From NCBI GenBank assembly GCA_035573895.1, contig DATLZR010000041.1, forward strand, positions 1 to 42,619: DNA of 42,619 nt, written 5' to 3'. Numbering within the stretch: the first letter of the stretch is position 1; every line of letters begins with the position of its first letter. This stretch comes from Blastocatellia bacterium. GTDB taxonomy: Bacteria > Acidobacteriota > Blastocatellia > HR10. The notes under the pieces were generated by a model. The model worked only from the letters and a program-made list of their open reading frames with translations. It did not search any database and was not told the DNA's origin. Shown here in pieces: positions 1 through 9,025 of the stretch. Both the position numbers and the translations under genes were made by a program.

Positions 1-1
1 G

Positions 2-1168
2 ACTCTGGGATCACGCTCGATACTCGGGGCCAATGACCGCGTGCGCCTGGGTGTGATTGGGGTTGGCGAGTGGGGACAGCAGCTCATTCGCCAGGCATTA
101 TGGAACGATAACGTAGAGGTTGTCGCCGTCGCCGACGTTTACGACGCACGGCATCAAGAGGTGCAGAGGCTCGTCCCCGGCGTTACCGCCTATTTCGATT
201 ATCGCTCGATACTCGACCGCCAGGATATTGATGCCGTGATGATTGCTACGCCGCTTCATTTACACGCGAGCCAATTCCTCGATGCTCTGAGTGCGGGTAA
301 AGACGTTTATTGTGAGAAGACGATGGCTTATAGCATCGAAGAAGCCAAACAATGTCGTGATGCGGCCAGGATGTCCGATCGGATCGTCAGTATCGGGCTT
401 CAGCACCAGAGTTCGGGATGGCTCACTGATGTTCAGCAATTCGTCACCAGCGGGATGTTAGGGAAGGTCACTGCGGTTGAAGCCTGGAAGAGTCGGAAAA
501 TCACCTGGGTTCGTCCAGTTCCTTCGGATGTTCGACCCGAGCATGTTCGTTGGGAGGCCTTCCTCGGTCCTGCTCCGGTACGACCGTTTGATCCTTTCCG
601 ATTCATCAACTGGAAGCTGTACTGGGACTATGCCGGCGGCATCGTCACCGAGCTGATGGTGCACCAGGTTGCGTTCATCCTGCGCGCGCTCGATTTGCCG
701 ATTCCGGAGACGGTTTATGCATCCGGCGGAATTTATGTCTGGCGCGATGGGCGCGAAGTGCCTGACACGGTGAGCGCCATAATGGATTTTCCCGCTCAGG
801 GGGTGACGGTCAGCTGGACGGGTACGCTCGCCAACCCCTTTCACGGAATCGGTGAGCGGTACCTGGGGACCGATGGAACCATCGAGCGCCTCTTGGGCGC
901 GACAAATCCCGTCACCGGGAAAGTTGAGGATAGTCTCTGGTACTATCCCAATCGAAATGACCGGCTGAAGCAACCGGGGACGACGCCGGATGTCAACCAT
1001 GTGAGAAACTTCATCGAGTGCGTCCGCAGCCGACGGACACCGAATGCGCCGGTAGAGATCGGATACCGTTCGGCCGTCACGGTTCACATGGTCAACCTCT
1101 CCTACCGACTGGGTCGGCGGGTTCGGTGGGACCCACTGCGCGAAGAAGTGATCATTTCCGAGGCGTAA
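2..1168 (+). CDS. Gfo/Idh/MocA family oxidoreductase, 5'-truncated by window edge
   Basis: NAD(P)-dependent sugar or polyol dehydrogenase-like protein. A Rossmann motif (GVIGVGEWG) follows the GTG at 41. The family signature CEKTMAYS, where Glu-Lys contacts the cofactor, lies near residue 90 counted from that GTG, and the C-terminal alpha/beta substrate domain is complete to the TAA. The frame stays open to base 2 and reads SRSILGANDRVRLG. This is the usual junction between a Tat-type signal region and the Rossmann fold in exported members of the family, so the true start most likely lies outside the window and GTG 41 is internal. It precedes a glycan cluster, which suggests a sugar substrate, but the substrate cannot be read from the sequence. 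A start at 41 is the alternative. Confidence 0.88.
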   Translation, partial: TLGSRSILGANDRVRLGVIGVGEWGQQLIRQALWNDNVEVVAVADVYDARHQEVQRLVPGVTAYFDYRSILDRQDIDAVMIATPLHLHASQFLDALSAGKDVYCEKTMAYSIEEAKQCRDAARMSDRIVSIGLQHQSSGWLTDVQQFVTSGMLGKVTAVEAWKSRKITWVRPVPSDVRPEHVRWEAFLGPAPVRPFDPFRFINWKLYWDYAGGIVTELMVHQVAFILRALDLPIPETVYASGGIYVWRDGREVPDTVSAIMDFPAQGVTVSWTGTLANPFHGIGERYLGTDGTIERLLGATNPVTGKVEDSLWYYPNRNDRLKQPGTTPDVNHVRNFIECVRSRRTPNAPVEIGYRSAVTVHMVNLSYRLGRRVRWDPLREEVIISEA

Positions 1169-1258
1169 GAGTAAGCGTCATCCCTCCCGGCCCCTTCGCC
1201 AAACAGAGGAAGGGCGGGTTGAGCACCCGTCCCTCTCCTGACGATACGCAGACCAAGT

Positions 1259-2080
1259 ATGATGGTGCCATTCGGAAAAAAACTTTCGACGGACGTGCAT
1301 CCGCTGGGCCTCAGAATGCCACCCCTTGAGGCGGTGCGGGACAATTTTGCCTACCGTTATTATTTCACTCCCGAGTTCGGCTTTGGGAGAAAAGCGGTGC
1401 GGCACATCCGCCGGCGGCGCATCGAGATCGTGCTGGGGTTTCTGCAAGGGATGAGCGGCTGCGATGTCCTCGATGTTGGGTGTGGTCCGGGCGATGGGAC
1501 GCTTCTGCTAGGGCGCCACTTCACATCACCTCGTTGGGTGATCGGGGTGGATCTCGGCTGGGAGTGTGTGACCCTGGGACGACAGATGGCATCAGCAAAT
1601 AAGATGACGGCTCATTTCATTCAGGCTGAAGCGGGGGCACTCCCATTTCCGTCGCGGTCCTTTGATGCCGTCATTTCGTGGGAATTGATCGAGCACCTGC
1701 CTCACTATCGCACGTTCCTGGCGGAAGCGCATCGGGTGCTGCGTCCGGGAGGGCATTTGGTCCTTTCGACACCGACGCGGGCCGGCTTCCATAGCTGGCT
1801 CAAGCGAGCCTGGGTCCGGCTGCGTCGGCTGGACCGGCAATTTGCTCAGTACCGGAAGCCGGGTGATCTGTATGAACGTTTCCTTGGCCGCCGGGAACTC
1901 ATCTCCGCTCTCAAGGAGTCCGGATTTGAGATCATCTCTCACTCGGTCAAAATTTTCGTTTTCTCGTTTCTCCCCGACTGGCTCTTCCCGCTCAATTGCG
2001 CTCTGGAACCGATCCTCGAATCCTTGCCAGGAATACGGCAGCTCGGCGTCACCGCCTTTTATCATTGTCGGAAAGCCTGA
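1259..2080 (+). CDS. Class I SAM-dependent methyltransferase
   Basis: 273 residues with a Methyltransf_11-type fold. Motif I, VLDVGCGPGDG, is at residues 70-80, an acidic motif II (GVDLGWE) follows, then the FDAVISWELIEHLP segment and the post-motif RVLRPGGHLVLSTP. It should transfer a methyl group from S-adenosylmethionine to a small molecule or glycan. Its place between the oxidoreductase and an O-antigen ligase-like gene suggests a surface-glycan or lipid-linked sugar substrate, which is inference. The start is uncertain because no clear ribosome-binding site precedes 1259; ATG 1262 and ATG 1316 are alternatives. The 90-bp gap upstream holds an imperfect hairpin (1212-1233) without a T-tract. 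Confidence 0.85.
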   Translation: MMVPFGKKLSTDVHPLGLRMPPLEAVRDNFAYRYYFTPEFGFGRKAVRHIRRRRIEIVLGFLQGMSGCDVLDVGCGPGDGTLLLGRHFTSPRWVIGVDLGWECVTLGRQMASANKMTAHFIQAEAGALPFPSRSFDAVISWELIEHLPHYRTFLAEAHRVLRPGGHLVLSTPTRAGFHSWLKRAWVRLRRLDRQFAQYRKPGDLYERFLGRRELISALKESGFEIISHSVKIFVFSFLPDWLFPLNCALEPILESLPGIRQLGVTAFYHCRKA

Positions 2081-2108
2081 GCAGGTAGTTGACAATCCAT
2101 TGTCAGCA

Positions 2109-3557
2109 ATGGTAACCAATGTCCCCGACGATGCTATGAGACGGGACTTGTCAGCCTTGCTGGAGCGGGATCGGCTGATTCACTTGACGCTGGCGATGGC
2201 GATTGTGATCGGGTTTTTCCTGGCCTACATCAAGGATCACTATCCGTCGCCCCTCAGCTACTTTCTCTTTGACATCGTCCTGGCCCTTGCTCTCGTGTTC
2301 TGGCTGACGACGCGAGCGCGACGGGGGCGGGCGCTTTTGCCGGATACTCCGCTGACGAAGGTGCTGCTTGTTTTTTATGCCCTCTGTTTCGTCTACGCAC
2401 TTGCTTCTGACACCCCTTTTCTCATCGGATTGTCGGCCTTCCGGGGATGGTGCTTTTTCACGGTGGCTTTCTTACTCGGCTATGATGTGATTGTTTCGGG
2501 CAGGCAGGTGCGAGCTTACCTGTTGCTCATCGTGAGCCTGGCGGTGCTGACGGGCTTCTACGGGCTTTATCAGTACATCGTTGGGGCCGAAAGAATTCTC
2601 CCCGAAGATGAGCTGGTCGCCGAGCGTCACCCCTTCGCCACCTACGTGACGCCGACAGGGGAAGTGGAATTTCGTATCTTCTCGACCTTTGTCTCGGCAG
2701 CCGCCTTTGGGACTATGATGGCCTACGGATCGTGCCTTGCGCTGATGCTCGCCATGAGCCCTCAAACCCGGCGGCTCCTTCGGGCGGCCCTTCTTCTGGG
2801 GATCATCCCGATGATGGTCGCGCTCGTTTTGACGGGAACGCGGGCGGCATTCGTGATGGTCTTCATCGGTCTGGGCGTTCTGTGGGCTTATCGGCGAAAT
2901 CTCCGCATATATATTCTGGCGGCAGTTCTCATTGGCCTGGGCATCCGGATGGGTATCGTGTTGACGGAAGGCCGGGCAGCGGCTCGATTTGCGACTTTGT
3001 TCGATCCGGGTCTTTTCCTCGGTCGGGTCTCACAGCCTTTGCGAGCGGGTTGGGAAGCAATCCGGGAATCTCCCTGGGGGCATGGATTGGGACAGACCGG
3101 GCACGGGGTACCGCTCTTTCTCGGTAAATGGTATCCCACATTTCGCCCGATTTTCGCTGACGGTGACTTCGGGCGGATTATGGTCGAGATGGGAATTATT
3201 GGCTTGATCCTTTTGACGGTCATCCTGGGAATCGCGCTCAAAGGGGGAGCGCGGGCGGTGCGTGACCTCAATCAGACTGACGAGAGGGATATTGCACTCG
3301 GCATTTTCAGCGGGACGATTATGATCGGAGTGGGGACGTTCGTTGGGTCTCCATTCTTGAGCATCCCTCACGGTATGTTGTGGTGGTTTTTGTTGGGAGG
3401 ACTCTACAAACTCTCGGCGCTGCATCGCCGACGCGGACACGCATACTGGTATGCGCCAGCCCGGTCGCCGGATGCCCAGGCGCTCATCGTCCGCGCGCGA
3501 CGCGCCGCCCTGTCTGTCCGGGGGGAGAGGCGACGCGTCGTCTCCGAGCCTCAATGA
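2109..3557 (+). CDS. O-antigen ligase / Wzy-like multi-spanning membrane protein
   Basis: About 482 residues with roughly ten or eleven hydrophobic segments and a large extracytoplasmic loop between the later ones. This is the layout of the Wzy_C (O-antigen ligase/polymerase) family. The LTGTRAAF segment after a central helix and the glycine-rich GHGLGQTGHG in the big loop are typical positions for conserved Arg and Gly. It should act at the periplasmic face of the inner membrane, ligating or polymerising lipid-linked glycan. The frame is open further upstream to 1842, but that part overlaps the methyltransferase and is not hydrophobic, so ATG 2109 (or 2136) is preferred. The stop overlaps the next start as ATGA, implying translational coupling. 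Ligase and polymerase cannot be told apart here. Confidence 0.8.
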   Translation: MVTNVPDDAMRRDLSALLERDRLIHLTLAMAIVIGFFLAYIKDHYPSPLSYFLFDIVLALALVFWLTTRARRGRALLPDTPLTKVLLVFYALCFVYALASDTPFLIGLSAFRGWCFFTVAFLLGYDVIVSGRQVRAYLLLIVSLAVLTGFYGLYQYIVGAERILPEDELVAERHPFATYVTPTGEVEFRIFSTFVSAAAFGTMMAYGSCLALMLAMSPQTRRLLRAALLLGIIPMMVALVLTGTRAAFVMVFIGLGVLWAYRRNLRIYILAAVLIGLGIRMGIVLTEGRAAARFATLFDPGLFLGRVSQPLRAGWEAIRESPWGHGLGQTGHGVPLFLGKWYPTFRPIFADGDFGRIMVEMGIIGLILLTVILGIALKGGARAVRDLNQTDERDIALGIFSGTIMIGVGTFVGSPFLSIPHGMLWWFLLGGLYKLSALHRRRGHAYWYAPARSPDAQALIVRARRAALSVRGERRRVVSEPQ

Positions 3558-4687
3558 GAATTGCACTCGTTGTCCATGATTTCACCGAGACCACCGGGCA
3601 GGGCCGGTATACCGTGGAACTCGCCCGCCGCTTCTCACGCGACCATGAGGTTCATGTTTTCGCCAATCGGTTCGACCAACCGGAGAGCATCGGATTGGCG
3701 AAGGGAAATCTCGCTTACCATCGCGTGATGGCATGGCGTGCGACGGCGCTCACCACGATTCTGACCTTTCCCCTGTTTTCCACCACCCCGTGCGCCCGAG
3801 GATTCGACATCGTGCACGCACAGGGGTTCACCTCCTTCTCTCAGGATGTGGTAACGGCTCACTTTTGTTTGTCTGCCTGGGCAAAGGCCCGGCATTCTGA
3901 GCAGCAGGCGCAATCCATGAGGGAGAAGGCATTTGTACACCTTGTACTTCCCTGGGAGCGCCGGATGTTCCGCCAACAACAAACACAGTGGGTCATCGCC
4001 GTCTCAGAGCGACTCAAGACGGATATTGCCCACGCATACGGTCGGGAGTCGCACGTCCGGGTCATCCGACCGGGAATTGATAGTGAGCGGTTTCATCCGC
4101 GCAATCGAGCCTCTTTCCGGGAGGACGTTCGCCGCAGACTCGGTTATTCTGACAACGACTTTTTGTTGCTCTATGTCGGTGACCTTGAGAAAGGGTGCGT
4201 CGAAGCGCTTCGAGCCTGTGCTCTGGTTCCCGAGGTGAAGCTCGTGTGCGTCTCCCGGCGGCCTGCGCACCGGTACGCCCGCTTCGCCGAGCGACTTGGC
4301 GTGCGCGACAGGGTGATGTTCGTAGGGCCGACGCGCGCTGTCGAAGCCTATTATGCAGCCTGCGATCTCTTTTTTTACCCCACAATCTACGATGCGCATG
4401 GCATGGTGATCTGGGAAGCGATGGCCAGCGAACTGCCCGTGCTGACGACAGGTCGAGCAGGCGCGGCAGAAGTCATCCAGCATCTTCGGAACGGAATCGT
4501 CGTTGAAGATCCGTCGGATGTCTCAGCGATGGCGGACTACATCGGTCAGTTGATGCGAAACGAGCGATGGCGGAAGGAGATGGGGCAGGCCGGGCGCGAG
4601 GCAGTCTCTTCGTATACGTGGGATCGCGCCGCCGAGCAGACTTTGGCCGTCTACGAGCAAATTGTTGGGCGAAAGGGAAGCCCATGA
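3554..4687 (+). CDS. GT4-type glycosyltransferase
   Basis: 377 residues, two Rossmann-like halves (GT-B fold). The N-terminal half begins MRIALVVHDF with a Gly-rich donor-side loop (ETTGQGRYTVELARR). The C-terminal half has VIRPGIDSERFHP, then LLLYVGDLEKG and the nucleotide-sugar motif HGMVIWEAMASELPVLTT, which contains the conserved second Glu of the E-x7-E pair; the first Glu position is not obvious. It would add a sugar to a lipid-linked glycan at the cytoplasmic face. The start is set by the ATGA overlap with the preceding membrane protein, and its own stop overlaps the next start in the same way. Donor and acceptor are unknown. Confidence 0.85.
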   Translation: MRIALVVHDFTETTGQGRYTVELARRFSRDHEVHVFANRFDQPESIGLAKGNLAYHRVMAWRATALTTILTFPLFSTTPCARGFDIVHAQGFTSFSQDVVTAHFCLSAWAKARHSEQQAQSMREKAFVHLVLPWERRMFRQQQTQWVIAVSERLKTDIAHAYGRESHVRVIRPGIDSERFHPRNRASFREDVRRRLGYSDNDFLLLYVGDLEKGCVEALRACALVPEVKLVCVSRRPAHRYARFAERLGVRDRVMFVGPTRAVEAYYAACDLFFYPTIYDAHGMVIWEAMASELPVLTTGRAGAAEVIQHLRNGIVVEDPSDVSAMADYIGQLMRNERWRKEMGQAGREAVSSYTWDRAAEQTLAVYEQIVGRKGSP

Positions 4688-5787
4688 GGCGAACTGTTGC
4701 GTTTGTCGTCAACGACGAGCCCGGTGGTGCCTTAGCGCGACGAGCTGAGAGTCTGGCTGATCGGCTGAGACCGGACAGCAGCATCATTGTCCTTTGCCGG
4801 GGGAGGAGAAAGGTCCTGGCGATCCTTCGATTCATCGTGAACCTTGCCGATGCGCGACCGGAAATTGTGTACGTTTTTGACATGGGCTATTCGGGAGTCC
4901 TCGCCGGTGTTTTTTACAAGCTGGTGAGCAGGAGGCCACTTATCATTGAAACGGGGGATGTCATTTCAGCACTGGCGCGATCACTCGGGCGAACAGCAGT
5001 GGGATTGTGGTTGACCGAGCGGTTGGAATCGCTCGCCTTTGCTGTGGCAGACAGGATCGTCGTGCGCAGCACAACGTTTCAGGACGTCTTGAAGGAGCGA
5101 GGGGTGGAAAATGTGGTCGTGATCCCGGACGGAGTGGATACGCAAATTTTCACTCCGCGCCAAGCTGGATGCCTTCGGGCGGATCTCGGGTTAAACGACG
5201 CCCTGGTCGTGGGAGTGGTGGGGACCTGCCGCTGGAGTCCGACATTGAACTGGTGCTATGGGATGGAACTCGTGGAAGCAATGAGGTGGCTCATCGGGGA
5301 ACCGGTCAAAGGACTCATCGTCGGCGACGGCGATGGCCTGCCGCTCCTGAAAAAGAGAGCCCGGGAACTCGGGGTCGCCGATCGGTTGGTTTTCGTCGGA
5401 AGGGTCCCTTACGAGGAACTGCCTGAGTACATCAACGCGATGGACGTATGCCTGTCAACGCAGACAAACGATCTCGTGGGTCATGTGCGCACGACGGGCA
5501 AATTGCCACTCTATCTGGCCTGCGGCCGATTCGTTCTGGCTACACGTGTGGGAGAGGCAGCTCGGGTTCTCCCGGAGGGGATGCTCGTTCCTTGTCAGGG
5601 CGTCATTGACCCGGATTATCCTCGCCGGCTGGCCGAGCGCATTCGTGAACTGCTTCACCAGCGGGAATTGCTCGCGGAGGGCATGAGACTGCGTCAGATT
5701 GCACGGGAAATGTTTGACTACGATCTACTGGCTAGGCAATTGAAAGCGCTCCTCGTCGAAGTAGTGAGAACGAAGCACGGCGAGTGA
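4684..5787 (+). CDS. Glycosyltransferase, GT4-like, degenerate donor motif
   Basis: 367 residues, GT-B-like. Recognisable parts are IPDGVDTQIFTP, VVGVVGTCRWSP, KGLIVGDGDGLP and LGVADRLVFVGRVPYEELPEYINAMDVCLST, all standard C-terminal-half segments. Where many GT4 enzymes have a K-x-x-E-Y-x-A-x-G donor motif, this protein reads GKLPLYLACG, so the conserved Glu is Leu (residue 276, counted from ATG 4684). It may use a different donor geometry or be impaired. The start comes from the ATGA overlap with the preceding glycosyltransferase. The frame opens earlier at 4567, but that stretch is inside the neighbour. The stop codon lies in the loop of an 8-bp hairpin. Confidence 0.8.
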   Translation: MRRTVAFVVNDEPGGALARRAESLADRLRPDSSIIVLCRGRRKVLAILRFIVNLADARPEIVYVFDMGYSGVLAGVFYKLVSRRPLIIETGDVISALARSLGRTAVGLWLTERLESLAFAVADRIVVRSTTFQDVLKERGVENVVVIPDGVDTQIFTPRQAGCLRADLGLNDALVVGVVGTCRWSPTLNWCYGMELVEAMRWLIGEPVKGLIVGDGDGLPLLKKRARELGVADRLVFVGRVPYEELPEYINAMDVCLSTQTNDLVGHVRTTGKLPLYLACGRFVLATRVGEAARVLPEGMLVPCQGVIDPDYPRRLAERIRELLHQRELLAEGMRLRQIAREMFDYDLLARQLKALLVEVVRTKHGE

Positions 5788-5796
5788 ACGCCGTGC
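5775..5796 (+). other. GC-rich hairpin spanning a stop codon
   Basis: A perfect 8-bp stem (GCACGGCG with CGCCGTGC) encloses a 6-nt loop that carries the TGA of the upstream glycosyltransferase gene. No T-run follows, so a classical intrinsic terminator is unlikely. It may slow ribosomes or protect the upstream mRNA end between two glycosyltransferase cistrons 95 bp apart. Confidence 0.4.
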
Positions 5797-5882
5797 CCTC
5801 ACCCTGTCGCATATGGTAGGAGAATGAAGGCAAGCCGATGGTTGCACGGTGAACGTCCAGAGGACCCGACTGCACGCAAACG

Positions 5883-7013
5883 ATGAGAATCTCCCTTTTC
5901 CCCGATCTGGAACTTGAAGGATGGAAGAGCATGAATCTGTATGCCGAACACCTGGCTCGCCACCTTCGTCGTGTGAACCATCAGGACGAGATTGTCCTTG
6001 TGCGCGTGGGCCCGCCTGACCCAATCAGAGGACGTAAACGCGAGGGATCGTCCGAACAAAGGGAAGTTTTTCGCTACTTTTGGCGCTATGTGGTCTATCC
6101 CCGGAAGGCGGCGCGGTGGTCAGCCGATGTGAATCATATTCTCGATCACAGCTATGCGCATGTCGTGGGTCGGCTGAATCCTCAGCGAACGGTCATCACG
6201 GTTCATGACCTCTATCCCCTGCGCGTTATCCGCTCAACGCCACGAACTCTTCGGGAATGGATACGAAGGGAGGTCCTCCTCTGGGTGATGGATCATCTCC
6301 GGCAGGCATCCTGGTTGATTGCCGACTCTCAGTTTGTCAAGCGGGAGATTGTAGAGTTTCTCGGTTATCCCGAGCATCGAATCGCAGTGGTTCCCCTGGG
6401 GGCAGATCATATCACGGTGAGGGGACCCGAAGCAGGAGCAGCCTTTCGGCGACGATATGCGATTGACAATCGGGACCGCGTGATACTGCACGTCGGGGGA
6501 TGCGATGAACGGAAGAACATCCGGGTTCTCTTGTTGGCTTTAAGCGAACTGGTTCGGGAGCGAAGGAGGGACGCGGTCTTGGTTCATATTGGAGAGAGCT
6601 TCAGGCCGGAAGACCGGAGGGTCATCGAGGAGCACGGGCTTCAGCCTTCTCTGCGGCTGATCGCCAACGCGACGGCAGAAGATCTCGCGGCAGCTTACGT
6701 GGCGGCGGATGTCGTGGTCGTTCCTTCAACGTATGAGGGATTTGGCCTACCGGCAGTGGAAGCGATGGCCGCAGGCACTCCGGTCGTCGGGCTGCGCGCC
6801 GCTGCTTTACCCGAAGTGATCGGTGAGGCCGGTCTGCTCGTTGACGACAATACCCCATCGGCGTTTGCCGATGCTATAGAGAAGATATTGAGCGACCCTG
6901 AGAAGCAGCAGACGCTTTCTCGCAGGGGAAGGGAGCGCGTAGCCTGCTTAACCTGGGAGCGTACAGCACGTTTCACCAATGAGGTCTATCGGCGAATCAT
7001 TGAGGAGAGCTGA
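5883..7013 (+). CDS. GT4-type glycosyltransferase
   Basis: 376 residues, a full-length GT4 enzyme (Glycos_transf_1). The N-terminal half has the HVVGRLNPQRTVITVHDLYPLR acceptor-side region and SQFVKREIVEFLGYPEHR. The C-terminal half has VVPLGAD, ILHVGGCDERKN, and the intact donor motif EGFGLPAVEAMAAGTPVV with both Glu residues, then LPEVIGEAGLLVDD. This is the textbook pattern of mannosyl- or rhamnosyltransferase-like proteins that use NDP-sugars. It starts at ATG 5883 after a 95-bp gap, so it may have its own translation signal. It ends one base before the next start. The sugar and linkage are not predictable. Confidence 0.9.
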   Translation: MRISLFPDLELEGWKSMNLYAEHLARHLRRVNHQDEIVLVRVGPPDPIRGRKREGSSEQREVFRYFWRYVVYPRKAARWSADVNHILDHSYAHVVGRLNPQRTVITVHDLYPLRVIRSTPRTLREWIRREVLLWVMDHLRQASWLIADSQFVKREIVEFLGYPEHRIAVVPLGADHITVRGPEAGAAFRRRYAIDNRDRVILHVGGCDERKNIRVLLLALSELVRERRRDAVLVHIGESFRPEDRRVIEEHGLQPSLRLIANATAEDLAAAYVAADVVVVPSTYEGFGLPAVEAMAAGTPVVGLRAAALPEVIGEAGLLVDDNTPSAFADAIEKILSDPEKQQTLSRRGRERVACLTWERTARFTNEVYRRIIEES

Positions 7014-7014
7014 G

Positions 7015-8175
7015 ATGAACGGGTCGTCACCGATCAAGGTTCTCTCCCTGATCGCGAGCGCAGAACTTGGAGGAGCCGAGCGCGTGATGCTCGATGTCAT
7101 TCGGTTTCTGGATCGGACGCGGTACGACCCCTGGATCGTCGTTCCCCGGCCGGGACCGCTCGTCGGGGAACTGGAGGCCCTCGGAGCACAGGTGAGGGTG
7201 ATGGATCTCTTCGGCAGAGGTGGTTTTCTCGGTCGCTATTCTCAGCCGAGGGATTATCTTCGCGCTCTCAGCGGCTGGCCACAGCTTGTCCGGGGACTGG
7301 TGAAACTTGCTGGACTCGTGAATGACCAAAAAATTCAAATCATTCATTCCCACAGCCTGAAAACCCATATCCTGACCTGTCTCCTGTCGCCCCTGGTACG
7401 ATGCCGGATGGTTTGGCATCTTCATGATTTCTATCTTCATCGGAGAGGGTTTCCGTGGTTCGCGCTCTGCGCCGAGGCCTTTCCCGACCTTCTCATTGCT
7501 AATTCGCGGGCGGTAGCCGATCAATTCCCACGGCGATCCAGAATAGCGGTCATCTACAACGGTGTGGATGTTGAGACTTTCAGGCCATCACCGGAAGAGC
7601 GCAGGCATCACGACGGCTGTTGGATCGGGATGGTGGGGGCATTCGCGCCCTGGAAGGGACAGCACATCTTTGTTAAAGCAGCAGCAGAGGTCGCTAACCG
7701 AATTCCCGATGCGACGTTCTTTCTCGTCGGTGATGTGATTTACTCGACAGCAGGACACCGTGACTATCGGGGGGAACTTGAGCGACTGGTCCAGCAACTC
7801 GGCCTGGAGGGACGTGTTATCTTCACGGGATTTCGCAGAGATATTGCCACGGTCCTTGGGGACCTTGACATCGTGGTGCATTGTTCGGTCGAACCGGAGC
7901 CCTTTGGGCGGGTGATCATCGAAGCCATGGCCTGCGGCAAACCCGTCATCGCTGCTTGCGGTGGCGGAGTGAACGAGATCGTCGTCAACGGACACGATGG
8001 ACTTCTTATTCCTCCAGGCGATCCTTATCTGCTCGCCGAGGCGATTCTACTGCTTGCCCGCAATCCCGACCGACGCGCCCGCCTGGGTGACGCCGCGCGA
8101 CGCCGCGTCGAAGAAAGGTTCCGGATTCAGGATCAGGTGCGGTTGATGGAGCAGTGCTACGAACAACTGCTATGA
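7015..8175 (+). CDS. GT4-type glycosyltransferase
   Basis: 386 residues from ATG 7015. The N-terminal ASAELGGAERVMLDV is the family's typical donor-side start, then IHSHSLKTHIL and MVWHLHDFYLH. In the C-terminal half, VIYNGVDVETFRP, GMVGAFAPWKGQHIFVKAA and EPEPFGRVIIEAMACGKPVIA carry the conserved Glu pair, followed by GGVNEIVVNGHDGLLIPPGD. An upstream frame extension to 6979 lies inside the previous gene and looks unlike the family. It is the last gene of the glycan cluster, and its 3' end overlaps the convergent phosphoribosyltransferase gene by 19 bp, leaving no room for a terminator between them. Confidence 0.9.
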   Translation: MNGSSPIKVLSLIASAELGGAERVMLDVIRFLDRTRYDPWIVVPRPGPLVGELEALGAQVRVMDLFGRGGFLGRYSQPRDYLRALSGWPQLVRGLVKLAGLVNDQKIQIIHSHSLKTHILTCLLSPLVRCRMVWHLHDFYLHRRGFPWFALCAEAFPDLLIANSRAVADQFPRRSRIAVIYNGVDVETFRPSPEERRHHDGCWIGMVGAFAPWKGQHIFVKAAAEVANRIPDATFFLVGDVIYSTAGHRDYRGELERLVQQLGLEGRVIFTGFRRDIATVLGDLDIVVHCSVEPEPFGRVIIEAMACGKPVIAACGGGVNEIVVNGHDGLLIPPGDPYLLAEAILLLARNPDRRARLGDAARRRVEERFRIQDQVRLMEQCYEQLL

Positions 8176-8858
8176 TCCCGAAGGCCGCCCTCCTGGTGTT
8201 TCCGGAATGCGGCGAGGCACTGGATTACCTCTTCGTCGGTCAGATCGTGGAAGTCTTCGTAAAAGGAGGCAACGGCAAAAACGGGAGTGTCAACAGTGAG
8301 AAGACAGATGAACTCATCACTCATGTGAGAGACAGTTTCAGCCGTTCGTTCCGGACTCACGGGGACAGCGACGACGACGCGATGCGGGTGATTTTTTCTG
8401 ACGCTGACGATGGCCGCCATCATCGTATATCCGGTGGCCAGACCGTCGTCGGTGAGGATCACGGTTCGACCGATCATATCAGGTAAAGGGCGGTTGCCTC
8501 GATAGCGCGCGATCCGACGGTGAATTTCTTCAAGGACCTTGCCCTTGATGTGTTCGACATCTTCGGTTGTGAGGTGGCACGCCTCCATCAGGCTGTGATC
8601 AAGATAGACGGTACCGTCCTCGGCAACGGCTCCGAATCCGGCCTCAGGATTGAAGGGAATGGGAAGCTTGCGCGGGACGATGACTTCCAGATGACCATCG
8701 AGGGCCCGGGCGATTGGGGCTCCGACAACGACGCCGCCACGAGCAATCCCCAAAACAAGCGGATCTAGTCCCCGATAGTGGAGGAGTCGGTCAGCAAGGC
8801 GAGAGCCGGCGCTCGCGCGGTCAGCAAAGGTGACACTGCGTTGCGACCACCAGTTCAT
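8157..8858 (-). CDS. Phosphoribosyltransferase-domain protein
   Basis: 233 residues of the type I phosphoribosyltransferase fold. The PRPP-binding loop VILTDDGLATGYTM (residues 133-146) has the two acidic residues that bind ribose, followed by the Gly/Thr phosphate loop. The N-terminal FADRASAGSRLADRLLHYRG and LGIARGGVVVGAPIA match the family of about 210-230 residues often annotated only as a predicted phosphoribosyltransferase. The substrate is unknown. The frame is open to 8960, but ATG 8858 gives the family N-terminus. No ribosome-binding site precedes it, and a TAAAAT box ends 8 nt before the ATG, so a leaderless transcript is possible. Confidence 0.82.
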   Translation of the reverse strand: MNWWSQRSVTFADRASAGSRLADRLLHYRGLDPLVLGIARGGVVVGAPIARALDGHLEVIVPRKLPIPFNPEAGFGAVAEDGTVYLDHSLMEACHLTTEDVEHIKGKVLEEIHRRIARYRGNRPLPDMIGRTVILTDDGLATGYTMMAAIVSVRKNHPHRVVVAVPVSPERTAETVSHMSDEFICLLTVDTPVFAVASFYEDFHDLTDEEVIQCLAAFRKHQEGGLRDHSSCS

Positions 8859-8964
8859 ACGAAAAAATTTTACCGCTGCCCTTACGGTGAGGCTACCAGG
8901 CGAGACGGGCAGCTTAATCATGTGCTTCACGGGTGGACACGGAGGGAATATCTTCAGCATCGCA

Positions 8965-8993
8965 TTGTGGGCTCAGGTGTGTTGTGGTATAAG
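8965..8993 (+). promoter_or_regulatory. Sigma70-like promoter for the zinc-ribbon protein gene
   Basis: TTGTGG, 17-nt spacer, TATAAG. The predicted transcription start is near 9000, leaving a leader of about 25 nt that contains the GGGGAG ribosome-binding site (9011-9016) for ATG 9026. Confidence 0.5.
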
Positions 8994-9025
8994 TCTCCAG
9001 ACGGATCACCGGGGAGTAAATGGAG

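Noticed and set aside
2732-3127. Second frame inside the O-antigen ligase-like gene
   Set aside because: The main frame encodes a clear membrane protein; this one is low-complexity Gly/Ser/Arg.
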